Shown: positions 50,685 to 59,414 of the stretch, piece by piece
How the letters are laid out: each line of letters begins with the position of its first letter
How positions within the stretch are numbered: position 1 is the stretch's first letter
NCBI RefSeq assembly: GCF_014698995.1
Contig: NZ_JACWZZ010000001.1
Location: forward strand, 558,001-622,000
Direction of reading: 5' to 3'
Source of the DNA: Hymenobacter duratus
GTDB lineage: Bacteria; Bacteroidota; Bacteroidia; Cytophagales; Hymenobacteraceae
DNA length: 64,000 bases
Notes under the pieces: generated by a model
The model's database searches: none
Seen by the model: only the letters and a program-made list of their open reading frames with translations
Told to the model about the DNA's origin: nothing
Translations under genes and position numbers: made by a program

Positions 50685-52298
50685 TTGAGTAACGAATTAA
50701 TAATTAATTCTACTCAGGAAGGAGAACGGATTGCCCTGCTACAGGACAAGCGGCTCATCGAATATCATTTCGACCGCAACGACACCAATTATTCGGTGGG
50801 CGACATCTTCCTGGGCACGGTCAAGAAAGTTATGCCCGGTCTGAACGCTGCGTTTATTGACATCGGGTACGAAAAAGATGCGTTTCTGCACTACGGCGAC
50901 CTGGGCGAGCAGTTTCCCTCGCTCACTAAGTGGGTGCGGGGCGTACAGTCGCAGAAAACGGCGGTAGCCGCGCTCAAATCCTTTGGCCTGGAAAAGCCAC
51001 TGGATAAGGTGGGCAAGATTGCCGATACGCTTAAAAAGAGCCAGCAGGTGCTGGTTCAGATAGTAAAAGAGCCGATTTCAACCAAGGGCCCGCGCCTGTC
51101 CACCGACATTTCGATGGCAGGCCGCTACTTGGTGCTGGTGCCGTTTTCAAACACCATCAGCGTCTCGAAGAAAATTGTCAGCAAGACGGAGCGGGAGCGG
51201 CTTAAGCGGCTCATTGCCTCCATCAAGCCCGACAATTTTGGCGTCATTATCCGGACGGTAGCCGAAGGCCGCGAGGTAGCGGAACTCGACCGGGACATGC
51301 AAAGCATGGTGGGCAAGTGGGAGCAACTCTTCCAGGCGTTGCGCGTCGCTAAGGAGCGCGACAAGGTGCTGGGAGAGCTGGGACGCACGAGCTCCATGCT
51401 GCGTGACATGCTCAACGAGTCGTTTGACGCCATTACGGTGGACACAACGGCCCGCTACGACGAAATCCGGGGCTACCTGGAGCAGATTGCGCCCGACAAG
51501 CTGGGCCTGCTGAAGCACTACACCGGTAAGGTGAAGGTGTTTGAGCATCTAGGGATTGAAAAGCAGCTGAAAACGCTGTTTGGCAAAACCGTGACGGTGC
51601 CCGGCGGCGGCTACTTGGTAATTGAGCATACCGAAGCCCTGCACGTCATCGACGTCAACTCCGGCAACAAGAGCAACCAGGAAAGCGACCAGGAAGCCAC
51701 TGCTCTGATGGTGAACATGCTGGCCGCCAAAGAGGTGGCCCGTCAGCTGCGGCTGCGCGACATGGGCGGCATCATCGTCGTCGACTTCATCGATATGAAG
51801 TCGGGGGAAAGCCGCAAGAAAGTGGAGGACGTCGTGTATCAGATCATGAAACACGACAAAGCCCGCTTCACGATTCTGCCCATCACCAAGTTCGGGCTGC
51901 TGCAGATTACGCGGCAGCGCGTGCGCCCGGCCGAGAAAATCGTGACCGGCGAGGTGTGCCCCACCTGCGGCGGCACGGGTAAGATTTCGGCTTCCATTCA
52001 GGTGACGGACGAAATCGACAACAGCATTGAAGATTTGCTGGTGACGCAGAATCAGTCGGGCATTACGCTGCACGTGCATCCGTTCCTGCATGCGTACTAC
52101 ACCAAAGGCCTCGTGAGCCGGCAGATGAAGTGGTACCTCAAGTACTACAAGTGGATCAAGGTCACGAAGGATACCAGCCTGGGCCTGACCGACTACCGCA
52201 TTGAGGATGAGCACGGCGAGGAAATCGAGCTGCACTCAGCCGCTGCGGCTATGGCCCGCCTGCAGGACCGCGAAATTGAGATTGAAATCACCGATTAA
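50685..52298 (+). CDS. rng: Ribonuclease G/E family protein
   Basis: Cuts single-stranded A/U-rich RNA and processes rRNA ends. The 537-residue product begins at TTG (MSNELIINSTQEGERIALLQ), has the S1 domain (about 35-120, GTVKKVMPGLNAAFIDIGYEKDAFLH), the active-site regions with IDVNSGNKS and DFIDM, which carry the two metal-binding Asp residues, and a Zn-link CPTCGGTG (about 425-432). The long C-terminal scaffold of RNase E is missing, so RNase G type is most likely. The terminator after it is at 52339-52376. Confidence 0.93.
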   Translation: MSNELIINSTQEGERIALLQDKRLIEYHFDRNDTNYSVGDIFLGTVKKVMPGLNAAFIDIGYEKDAFLHYGDLGEQFPSLTKWVRGVQSQKTAVAALKSFGLEKPLDKVGKIADTLKKSQQVLVQIVKEPISTKGPRLSTDISMAGRYLVLVPFSNTISVSKKIVSKTERERLKRLIASIKPDNFGVIIRTVAEGREVAELDRDMQSMVGKWEQLFQALRVAKERDKVLGELGRTSSMLRDMLNESFDAITVDTTARYDEIRGYLEQIAPDKLGLLKHYTGKVKVFEHLGIEKQLKTLFGKTVTVPGGGYLVIEHTEALHVIDVNSGNKSNQESDQEATALMVNMLAAKEVARQLRLRDMGGIIVVDFIDMKSGESRKKVEDVVYQIMKHDKARFTILPITKFGLLQITRQRVRPAEKIVTGEVCPTCGGTGKISASIQVTDEIDNSIEDLLVTQNQSGITLHVHPFLHAYYTKGLVSRQMKWYLKYYKWIKVTKDTSLGLTDYRIEDEHGEEIELHSAAAAMARLQDREIEIEITD

Positions 52299-52338
52299 AC
52301 AAGCGTAGTTGTCTGCGACAACCCCTCCTGAAGAGAAG

Positions 52339-52376
52339 AAAAGCCCACCTTGCAGCTTGCAAGGCGGGCTTTTTTG
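52339..52376. terminator. Terminator after rng
   Basis: AAAAGCCCACCTTGCA pairs with TGCAAGGCGGGCTTTT (one mismatch), followed by a T run, and lies between convergent genes. Confidence 0.8.
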
Positions 52377-52394
52377 TGGCTGGTGAGTGGCTGG

Positions 52395-53069
52395 TTAAAA
52401 CTTCAGGCCCAGATCCAGGCGGAACTCGCTGTTCTTAAGGGACACATCCGAGAAATCCCGCTCATTCTCGAAGTACTTTTCGATGTTCAGCAGGCCGCGG
52501 TGGTAGCTGACGCCGGCAAATACCTTGGTGCTCTGGCCCACCTGATATTCTACGCCTGTGCCAAGCAGCACCGCCGCATCCGGCACAATTACGTGGTCGG
52601 AAGCTTTGGTTTCGAGGTTGTTTTTGCCGGGGTCGGCATAGCGCTTGTTGCCGTTGATCTTGCCGGCAATGGCCGCATTCAGGGAGCCGCCCAGCTGAAA
52701 ATAGAGCTTGGTGTCGGTGGCAATATCGTTGGTGAAAAGCTTTACCGTAACGGGTACCTCAATGTACTGCAAGCCCAGCTTCTGCTCGTAGCGCAGGTTG
52801 GTGGCCGGGTCGTAGTAGCTGAACTTGCCCCCCTTGCCCGTGAGCATCACGCCGGTGCTGAAGGCATAATTCTGCCCGAAAAAGTAGTCCACTACAAGGC
52901 CGCCGCCGATGGTGAGCTTGCTGCCTTCGCTCTGGAAACCCAGGGCACTGGGCGACTCGGTGCGCAGACTGGTGATGGAAGGCGAGAGTTTCAGCCCGAT
53001 TTCAACCTGGGCCGAAGCCGTGGCGGCCGATGCTCCAACAAGGAGGGCGGCGAGAATCATTTTTTTCAT
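52395..53069 (-). CDS. Porin-like outer-membrane beta-barrel protein
   Basis: A 224-residue secreted protein: signal peptide ending ASATASAQ, then VEIGLKLSPSITSLR and a succession of amphipathic strands, ending in EFRLDLGLKF with a terminal Phe as in BAM-recognised barrels. The pattern matches the small outer-membrane barrel family common in Bacteroidota (porin-like, OmpA-barrel-like). Function unknown. Confidence 0.8.
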   Translation of the reverse strand: MKKMILAALLVGASAATASAQVEIGLKLSPSITSLRTESPSALGFQSEGSKLTIGGGLVVDYFFGQNYAFSTGVMLTGKGGKFSYYDPATNLRYEQKLGLQYIEVPVTVKLFTNDIATDTKLYFQLGGSLNAAIAGKINGNKRYADPGKNNLETKASDHVIVPDAAVLLGTGVEYQVGQSTKVFAGVSYHRGLLNIEKYFENERDFSDVSLKNSEFRLDLGLKF

Positions 53070-53177
53070 GGCAGAAGTAGGCTAGAGTAGGCGTTGGATA
53101 CGAAGCTACGTCGTCCGGCGTTTGGTTTTGGCTATTTTCGCCTCAAAGATAGAAGCGTGCCTCACTTTCCCCTGATT

Positions 53178-54194
53178 ATGCGTCCCGTTCCAGCCCTTGT
53201 GCTCGGTTTCTGTATGGCCTTATTGGCTGCCTGCGGACAAAGCGAAAAATCCTGTGCGCCGGACCCGGCCGTGGCCAGCGTGTCGGCTCCGGTGCAGCTG
53301 GAGCGGCTGGAAAAGCCGTTTTTTCAGATCAGAACGGACGGGGATGCCAGACGTTTTTTGGTGGAGCATCCGCTGTTTGCCAACCAGTTTCTGCAGCGTC
53401 GGCAGTTTCCTTCCGACGATATGCTAGCGGCGACCCTTACGCGCCTGGCTACCAACCCCGGCTTGCAGCAGCTCGGACGCCAAACCGACAGCACATTTCA
53501 GGACTCCGAAATGCTGAAAAACGGTCTGGAGGGCATGTTCAAGCATATTCGGTATAATTTCCCCGACTTTCGGGTACCTGCGGTCAAGACGTTTGTGTCG
53601 GGCCTGAGCCAGGATATGTTTGTGAACGACAGCCTGATGGTGCTGGGGCTGGACTTCTTCGTGGGTGACAAAGCAAAATACCGCCCCAATGTGCCCGAGT
53701 ATATTCTACGCCGCTACCGCCCGGAATACGTGCTGCCAACCGCCGCGCTGGCCATCAGCAGCAAGTACAACAAGAAGGAACTGACCAACCAGACCATGCT
53801 GGGCGAAATGGTGCAGTATGGCAAGTCGCTCTACTTTGCGGAACGGGTGCTGCCCTGCACCGCCGATTCGCTCCTGATTGGCTACACCGATAAGGAACTT
53901 CAGGGGGTGTATTTCAACGAAGGCAAGATCTGGGCGCACTTCCTGGACAAAAAACTGCTGTACAATACAGCTCCATTCACGGTGCAGAAATACGTGGGCG
54001 AGCGGCCCAATATCCCGGAAATCGATAAGACGTGTCCCGGCCGGATTGGAGCCTGGGTAGGCTGGCAGATTGTGCGCAAGTACATGGCCGAACATCCCAA
54101 CGTGACGCTGGCCCAGCTTATGGCTGACAAGAACCCGCAGCATATCCTGACGGAGTCGCACTACCGGCCGCGCCCACGCCGGGCCGAACGTTAG
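53178..54194 (+). CDS. gldB: Gliding motility lipoprotein GldB
   Basis: Needed for gliding motility and type IX secretion. The 338-residue product has a lipoprotein signal (MRPVPALVLGFCMALLAAC, Cys about residue 19) and a mature part with GldB-like segments: RLEKPFFQIRTDGDARRFLVEHP and PGRIGAWVGWQIVRKYMAEHPNVTLAQLM (longer motifs around 50-72 and 295-323), LTESHYRPRPR at the end. The ATG at 53178 gives the lipobox at the proper place; the TTG at 53094 is upstream of a TATTTTCG box and is unlikely. GldA and GldC are not adjacent. Confidence 0.85.
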   Translation: MRPVPALVLGFCMALLAACGQSEKSCAPDPAVASVSAPVQLERLEKPFFQIRTDGDARRFLVEHPLFANQFLQRRQFPSDDMLAATLTRLATNPGLQQLGRQTDSTFQDSEMLKNGLEGMFKHIRYNFPDFRVPAVKTFVSGLSQDMFVNDSLMVLGLDFFVGDKAKYRPNVPEYILRRYRPEYVLPTAALAISSKYNKKELTNQTMLGEMVQYGKSLYFAERVLPCTADSLLIGYTDKELQGVYFNEGKIWAHFLDKKLLYNTAPFTVQKYVGERPNIPEIDKTCPGRIGAWVGWQIVRKYMAEHPNVTLAQLMADKNPQHILTESHYRPRPRRAER

Positions 54195-54291
54195 AAGGAA
54201 AGGCCGCATAAGGCGGTAGAAAGCCGGTTCTACGGGAGTTCTGTAGCTGCGCAGCATCGGCCTACACGGCATCATTCGTAACTGTTCCAAC

Positions 54292-55581
54292 GTGCACATA
54301 GCCGTTTTCAGCCAGTACCACACCAATCCGGATTGCCCGGCCACCAGCCGGCACTATTCGCTGTTGGCGCACCTGGCCCGCACGCACCGTATTACGCTGA
54401 TTACGACACGCACGTGGGAGCGGCAACGGCTTACGCAGCAGTTTCCGTGGTTGCCGGAAGGAGTGGAAATGCGGGCTGCTGAAGTGCCATACGACAACCG
54501 AATGGGGGTTGCGCGGCGCGGCCTGGCGTTCGGGCAGTATGCGGCTTATGCAGTGCAGGAAGGCCTGCGGATCGACAAGCCCGATGTCATTTGGGGTATC
54601 AGTACGCCCCTGACGGCGGCCTGGGCGGCGGCACGGGTCGCCGGCTGGCGCAAGGTACCGTGGGTGTTCGAAGTGCAGGATCTGTGGCCTTCGTTTCCTG
54701 TTGCTATGGGCGCTATACCGAACCACTGGGCGCAGCGGCGCTTGTTTGCGCTAGAAAAGAGCCTGTATAGGAGCGCGCAGCATATTATGGCCCTGTCGCC
54801 GGACATGACGCGCTACGTGGAAACCGTTCTGGGAAGCCCGGCTGCTGAATCTCCGTTGGCCCTGCCTGCCAAAGTTACTACAGTACTCAATGGCACCGAC
54901 TTGGATCTGGCCGCCAGCGCAACTGATGTAGCTGTGGCCGCTTTGCGCCGTGAGCAGGGTTTGGAAGGGTGCAGGGTGGTGCTTTATGCCGGTACGCTGG
55001 GCCGCGCCAATGATATCCCGACGCTGCTGGCAGCAGCAGAGCTACTGGCCACCCAGATGCCCAACCTGACATGGCTTTTCCTGGGGCTCGGGTATGATGA
55101 GCCGCGGGTGAGGGAGGCCGCTGCCCGCTGCCCGGCTATCCGGCTGGTGCCACCGCAGCCTAGGCACGCTGTATTTAGCTGGTTTCGGCTGGCGGAAGTG
55201 TCGGTAGTGTCGTTCCTGGGAATGCCGGTGCTGGATACAAACTCGCCGGCGAAACTCTACGACAGCCTTGCCGTTGGCACGCCCGTCATTGTGACGAACA
55301 ACGGTTGGACGCGGGACCTAGTGGAAACATACAGTTGTGGTTGGTACTCGCCTCCCAGCGACGCTACGGCTTTGTGCGCACTGCTTGCCAGCCTGCTCGC
55401 TGAACCGGCCCAACTGGTAGCGGCAGGCAAGGCCGGGCGCGAGGTGGCGCAGAGTGCCTTTGGCCGCGAAAAGCTGGCCGCAACGGTGCAGAGTATCCTC
55501 GAACAAGCCAGTATTCGAACGACCTGCCTTTTGTGCTTCTGTAAGCTGGTTATATACTATGTTGTGCTGAATGGCTATTGA
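54292..55581 (+). CDS. Family 4 glycosyltransferase
   Basis: Probably adds a sugar to a surface polysaccharide. The 429-residue product starts at GTG (MHIAVFSQYHTNPDCPATSRHY), has a WVFEVQDLWPSFPVAMG segment as in WbuB-type enzymes, and the GT4 C-terminal motif NSPAKLYDSLAVGTPVIVTN (about 335-354, with the Glu/Lys region partly altered). The last 20 residues (TTCLLCFCKLVIYYVVLNGY) are hydrophobic and run over the convergent endonuclease III gene by seven bases. This tail is unlike the rest of the protein and could result from loss of the original stop codon. Confidence 0.82.
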   Translation: MHIAVFSQYHTNPDCPATSRHYSLLAHLARTHRITLITTRTWERQRLTQQFPWLPEGVEMRAAEVPYDNRMGVARRGLAFGQYAAYAVQEGLRIDKPDVIWGISTPLTAAWAAARVAGWRKVPWVFEVQDLWPSFPVAMGAIPNHWAQRRLFALEKSLYRSAQHIMALSPDMTRYVETVLGSPAAESPLALPAKVTTVLNGTDLDLAASATDVAVAALRREQGLEGCRVVLYAGTLGRANDIPTLLAAAELLATQMPNLTWLFLGLGYDEPRVREAAARCPAIRLVPPQPRHAVFSWFRLAEVSVVSFLGMPVLDTNSPAKLYDSLAVGTPVIVTNNGWTRDLVETYSCGWYSPPSDATALCALLASLLAEPAQLVAAGKAGREVAQSAFGREKLAATVQSILEQASIRTTCLLCFCKLVIYYVVLNGY

Positions 55582-56276
55582 TTTCCTGTAATACGGCCGG
55601 CCAAATTAGATTTTGCATTCGCTCTCTCCTGCTTGGCAACCACTTCAGCATAATACTTGCACCAGCCACTGAGGGGGCAGGCTGCACATTTGGGCTGGCG
55701 GGCCACACAAACGTAGCGGCCGTGCAAGATCAGCCAGTGATGTGCCTTGGGAATAAGGTCCTGTGGAATGTGTTGTACCAGCTCTTTTTCGACTGCCAGC
55801 GGCGTAGTAGCCGTGCGAGCTACCAGTCCCAGCCGATGTGAAACCCGGAACACGTGCGTGTCTACGGCCATGGCGGGTTGGTTGTAAATCACTGAAACAA
55901 CCACGTTGGCCGTCTTGCGTCCTACGCCGGGCAGCCGCTGCAATTCCTCAATGCTGCTAGGTACTTCGCCGCCAAAATCAGCCAGCAGCATGCGGCCAAG
56001 GCCGGCCAGGTGCTTGGCTTTGTTATTGGGGTAGGAAACGCTGCGAATGAATGGAAAAATATCGTCGGCGGTAGCTGCCGCCAGCTGCTCGGGCGTCGGG
56101 AACTGCTCCAGGAGGGCAGGCATTACCTGGTTCACCCGCTTGTCAGTACACTGCGCGCTTAGCACTACTGCCACAATCAGCTCGTAGGGGTTGCGATAAT
56201 GCAACTCCGTTTCCGGCTGCGGAAAGTGAGTTGTGAAATACTCCAGAAAGTGGCGGTAACGCTCGGTTTTGCGCAT
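55575..56276 (-). CDS. nth: Endonuclease III
   Basis: Base-excision repair glycosylase/lyase for oxidised pyrimidines. The 233-residue product has LSAQCTDKRVNQVMPAL, the HhH motif LPGVGRKTANVV with catalytic Lys (about 120-131), AVDTHVFRVSHRLG with catalytic Asp (about 138-151), and the 4Fe-4S ligands C-x6-C-x2-C-x5-C (CVARQPKCAACPLSGWC). The ATG at 56276 is preferred; upstream codons add an unlike hydrophobic stretch. Ends overlap the convergent glycosyltransferase gene by seven bases. Confidence 0.94.
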   Translation of the reverse strand: MRKTERYRHFLEYFTTHFPQPETELHYRNPYELIVAVVLSAQCTDKRVNQVMPALLEQFPTPEQLAAATADDIFPFIRSVSYPNNKAKHLAGLGRMLLADFGGEVPSSIEELQRLPGVGRKTANVVVSVIYNQPAMAVDTHVFRVSHRLGLVARTATTPLAVEKELVQHIPQDLIPKAHHWLILHGRYVCVARQPKCAACPLSGWCKYYAEVVAKQERANAKSNLAGRITGNQ

Positions 56277-56312
56277 AAGGCAACGGCAAAAGAATATGCA
56301 CAAATATCCCCC

Positions 56313-56361
56313 TAAAAACAGCATCCTGCCTAAGCTGTATGAAAACAGCCCGGCAGGATGC
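56313..56361 (-). terminator. Putative terminator after sigma/anti-sigma pair
   Basis: GCATCCTGCC (56321-56330) and GGCAGGATGC (56352-56361) form a perfect 10-bp stem; on the minus strand the hairpin is followed by TGTTTTTA. A second hairpin, GTTTCTACGC-TGA-GCGTAGAAAC (56383-56405), overlaps the stop codon of the upstream gene. Confidence 0.5.
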
Positions 56362-56386
56362 AGGAAAAGAGGAGAAGAAGAAGTTT

Positions 56387-56617
56387 CTACGCTGAGCGTA
56401 GAAACGTGCGGGAGTATTGCAGAATGGCCTCGGTGCTGCGTTGGCCAGGTTTGTGGCGCAGGCTGTCGAGGGTGCGTTGGGCCAGGAGCAGGTCGGCGCA
56501 GGTGGCCGCCAGTTCGGCGTCGTGCTGCAGGGCTTGCTCTATTTCTTGCTGCTCATCAGCTGGCAATTCGTTGTATACGTACCGGAGCAGTTTCTCGTGG
56601 GTAAAGGTTTTGATCAT
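56387..56617 (-). CDS. Putative anti-sigma factor
   Basis: A 76-residue, helical, acidic protein (MIKTFTHEKLLRYVYNELPADEQQEIEQALQHDAEL...) with a conserved H-x-x-L-x-x-Y-x-x-x-E-L-P-x-x-E-x-x-x-I pattern seen in small proteins next to ECF sigma genes in Bacteroidota. It lacks a membrane helix and no zinc-binding His/Cys cluster is visible. Its start lies within the 3' end of the sigma gene in another frame (62-base overlap). Anti-sigma activity is inferred from position. Confidence 0.65.
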   Translation of the reverse strand: MIKTFTHEKLLRYVYNELPADEQQEIEQALQHDAELAATCADLLLAQRTLDSLRHKPGQRSTEAILQYSRTFLRSA

Positions 56618-57191
56618 AGAAAACGGGCTGTGCGGCCATTTTTTTCCGCAGGTTAATCAGGGCGTAGCGCATCCGCCCTAGAGCGGTGTTAATGCTTACA
56701 CCTGTTGCATCAGCAATTTCCTGGAAGCTCATGTCGCCGTAGTGGCGCATCACGAGCACTTCCTTTTGTGCCGCAGGCAGGTCCTGTATTAACTCCCGAA
56801 GCCGGGCATAGGTTTCCTCCCGCGTTAGAGCCGCTTCCACTCCCTCTTCGGCGTGCGAAAGAGAGTTGAACGCATGGCTGGCAGTGTCAAGATTGAGTAG
56901 GGGACTACGCTTCTCCCGACGGAAAAAATCAATGGCTAAGTTGTGGGCAATCCGGCAGATCCAGGAGGAGAACTTGCCCTCCTCATTGTATCGGCCACCT
57001 TTCATGGTGTGAATGGCCTTTATGAATGTGTCCTGCAGCAGGTCTTCGGCCACGTCTTCGTCGCGCACAATCAACATGATTGTCGTGAAAACACGGGCCT
57101 TGTGCCGTTCGAGCAAATGCGCGAAGGCCTCTTCATTGCCAGCAATGTAAAGGGATATCAGAGCGGAGTCGCTCGGCTGCATGGTTTCCAT
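56556..57191 (-). CDS. ECF-family RNA polymerase sigma factor
   Basis: An alternative sigma factor for extracytoplasmic or stress signals. The 211-residue product has region 2 (about 22-90) with DVAEDLLQDTFIKAI and GKFSSWICRIAHNLAIDFFRREKR, and region 4 (about 130-185) with LPAAQKEVLVMRHYGDMSFQEIADATGVSINTALGRMRYALINLRK (longer motif; key helix-turn-helix residues SFQEIADATGVSINTALGR). No RpoE-type anti-sigma with a membrane domain is adjacent, but a small helical gene overlaps its end. A promoter match lies at 57289-57319. Confidence 0.94.
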   Translation of the reverse strand: METMQPSDSALISLYIAGNEEAFAHLLERHKARVFTTIMLIVRDEDVAEDLLQDTFIKAIHTMKGGRYNEEGKFSSWICRIAHNLAIDFFRREKRSPLLNLDTASHAFNSLSHAEEGVEAALTREETYARLRELIQDLPAAQKEVLVMRHYGDMSFQEIADATGVSINTALGRMRYALINLRKKMAAQPVFYDQNLYPRETAPVRIQRIAS

Positions 57192-57288
57192 AAAGAACTA
57201 CAGGTTAAGAAACGTAGAGCTTTATGCCATATTGTGCAGTTGCCGTGAAAAAAACTCGAGATGAGCGAATGATGAAGAACCTCTGAAC

Positions 57289-57319
57289 CAAATGTATGTA
57301 ACTGCCGGACCAATCACAA
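57289..57319 (-). promoter_or_regulatory. Putative promoter of ECF sigma gene
   Basis: On the minus strand TTG (57319-57317), a 20-base spacer and TACATTTG (57296-57289) match the housekeeping consensus. A leader of about 95 bases is implied. Confidence 0.5.
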
Positions 57320-57470
57320 TGCCTGGAATGCTCAAAGTGAATTTTTTTTCAGGCTTTTCAAAACCTTTTCATAGAACATTGACAATTAGAGGTTTTCTAT
57401 TGTTGACCCCGTTGGTTTTTTTGATAAACCCTTGATTCAGGGGTAGAAAAAGTCGGGTATCTGTAAAGGG

Positions 57471-57893
57471 CTATACACTTTCATGCTGGTGCCGCCGCGC
57501 CAGCCAAGCAGAGGCCAGACCCTCTTTGGTGAAAAGGCGGGCATGACAATGGGCATTTGCCACCAGCGGTGCACCGCTCTCCTGGTCAATAACGGCCAAG
57601 TGAACCGGCGAGACAAGAAAGGCTAGATAGATCCGGCCGCCCAAGCGAGGGGCTAGCTGTGGCAAAAATATTTCCAGTACCCAATGGGTGTCGTCTTCAG
57701 TGCTGGTGCCACGGCGGCGCAAATCAAGCAGCCAGAAGCGGCAGCGGTGGGGTGCTGCCATTGCCAGGAGCGCCTCGTAGCTCTGTTGCAGCTCAAGTGA
57801 AGAAATAGGGCGCAGCCAGCGGGCTAGCAGCACGCGGAGGTCTTCCCGGAAAGTGAGTTCCGCAAAATCGGCGACCTGAACGGATTGGGGCAT
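57471..57893 (-). CDS. Protein of unknown function, STAS-like length
   Basis: A 140-residue soluble protein without signal or membrane segment. Alternating beta and alpha patterns (e.g. RCRFWLLDLRRRGTS, LGGRIYLAFLVSPVHLAVID) are compatible with a small alpha/beta fold of the SpoIIAA/STAS-like kind, but no motif is diagnostic. The ATG at 57893 is preferred. Lies divergent to the MFS transporter gene. Confidence 0.6.
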   Translation of the reverse strand: MPQSVQVADFAELTFREDLRVLLARWLRPISSLELQQSYEALLAMAAPHRCRFWLLDLRRRGTSTEDDTHWVLEIFLPQLAPRLGGRIYLAFLVSPVHLAVIDQESGAPLVANAHCHARLFTKEGLASAWLARRHQHESV

Positions 57894-58011
57894 AATGGTG
57901 GGGAAGTCGGCCGGAAATAATAGAGGGCCGGTTTCAATCAATTTTACGAAGAAGCAGCCGGCAAACAAGAGCAGCGCCGCAGAAATACGGGGCTTGCCGA
58001 TGCGTAGCCTC

Positions 58012-58019
58012 TACCTTTG
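58012..58019 (+). promoter_or_regulatory. -7 promoter element before MFS gene
   Basis: TACCTTTG matches TAnnTTTG and lies 27 bases upstream of the ATG at 58047. A TTG 15 bases upstream (57994-57996) is closer than the usual spacing. Confidence 0.5.
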
Positions 58020-58046
58020 CCGCTTCTTCGCCTGCGACACACTTCT

Positions 58047-59327
58047 ATGCCCGATTCTTCTGTTCCGCGCCACGACTCGTATGCCGCATTACGCCTGCCG
58101 GACTTTCGTCGTCTGATTTCGGCGCGGATATTCCTGACTATTGCTACGCGCATTCAGGGCCTAGTCGTCAGCTGGCAGATATTCAAGCTGACCAATGATC
58201 CGCTGGCTCTGGGTCTGATTGGGTTGGCGGAGGCTATTCCTAGTATCACAGTGTCGCTGTATGCCGGGCATGTTGCCGATTCGGTGCGGCGCAAGAACAT
58301 TATTGTGGCTGCGGTAGGAGTGCTGGTGCTGTGTGCAGCCGCGCTATGGTTCTTTGCTTCGCCAGCTGGCATTGGGCTGCTGGCAAAAGAGTCGTTTTAT
58401 ACGCTGCCACTCTACAGTGTAATATTTTTGAGTGGCATTGCGCGCGGCTTTCTGGGGCCGGCGCTATTCTCATTTATGCCGCAGTTACTACCCTCCCGCG
58501 ACAAGCTAGCCAATGCCGTGACTTGGAACAGCACAACGTACCAGGCTGCCTCCGTCATGGGGCCGGCAATAGGGGGCTACCTGATTGCGCACTTAGGCGT
58601 GGCTGCTTCTTACACGGTGTCTTCGGTGCTGCTGGGCCTGGCACTACTGCAGTTTCTGCAGATTGCGTCACGGCCGCTGCCGCCGCTGGAGGGAGAGAAG
58701 CTGGGCCTGAAAGACAGTGTGCTGAGTGGGCTGCAGTTTATCTTTCAGAATCAACTCGTGTTGGCCGCTTTGTCGCTCGACCTGTTTGCGGTGCTGTTTG
58801 GCGGAGCTGTGGCGCTGCTGCCGGTGTTTGCGGTGGATATTCTGAAAGTAGGGGCCGCCGGGCTGGGTCATCTGGAATCGGCACCGGCGGTAGGTTCGGT
58901 TCTGATGGCAGTGTTCCTGACCTACTTCCCGCTCAAGCGCCACGCAGGCCGCAAGCTGCTGTGGGCAGTGGCCGGCTTCGGGGTAGCGACTATCCTGTTT
59001 GCCCTGTCTACCAGCTTCTGGCTTTCACTTTTCCTGCTTTTCATGACGGGCGTCTTCGATTCGGTTTCCGTTATCGTGCGCTCCACACTGCTGCACACCT
59101 ATACGCCGGAGTACATGAAAGGCCGGGTTTCAGCCGTGAACAACATCTTCATTGGCTCCAGCAACGAAATCGGCTCGTTCGAGTCGGGAGCAGCGGCGCG
59201 GTTGTTGGGCGTGGTGCGTTCCGTCGTGTTTGGCGGAGGCATGACCATTCTGGTAGTGGGCATCACGGCCTGGCGCGCCGACAAATTGCGCCGGCTTGAT
59301 ATGACTCCAGAGAAGGTGAATGCCTAG
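58047..59327 (+). CDS. MFS transporter, EntS/DHA3-like
   Basis: A proton-driven exporter in the inner membrane. The 426-residue product has twelve hydrophobic segments and the family pattern LPDFRRLISARIFLTIATRIQGLVVSWQIFKLTNDPLALGLIGL (longer motif at about 18-62), YAGHVADSVRRKNII (motif A-like loop with Asp and Arg), and ESAPAVGSVLMAVFL in the second half. It resembles MFS_3-type members such as EntS, which export siderophores or drugs, but the substrate is not shown by context. Confidence 0.88.
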   Translation: MPDSSVPRHDSYAALRLPDFRRLISARIFLTIATRIQGLVVSWQIFKLTNDPLALGLIGLAEAIPSITVSLYAGHVADSVRRKNIIVAAVGVLVLCAAALWFFASPAGIGLLAKESFYTLPLYSVIFLSGIARGFLGPALFSFMPQLLPSRDKLANAVTWNSTTYQAASVMGPAIGGYLIAHLGVAASYTVSSVLLGLALLQFLQIASRPLPPLEGEKLGLKDSVLSGLQFIFQNQLVLAALSLDLFAVLFGGAVALLPVFAVDILKVGAAGLGHLESAPAVGSVLMAVFLTYFPLKRHAGRKLLWAVAGFGVATILFALSTSFWLSLFLLFMTGVFDSVSVIVRSTLLHTYTPEYMKGRVSAVNNIFIGSSNEIGSFESGAAARLLGVVRSVVFGGGMTILVVGITAWRADKLRRLDMTPEKVNA

Positions 59328-59360
59328 CAGCGTAAGCGTAATAGGTGCTAGAGTGCAGAC

Positions 59361-59402
59361 AAAAGCGGCCTGCCCAGCATTGGGCTGAGTAGGCCGCTTT
59401 TG
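59361..59402. terminator. Bidirectional terminator
   Basis: AAAAGCGGCCT and AGGCCGCTTTT pair around a loop with its own small hairpin, between the convergent MFS and hydrolase genes. Confidence 0.8.
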
Positions 59403-59414
59403 TTTTGTGGTCAG

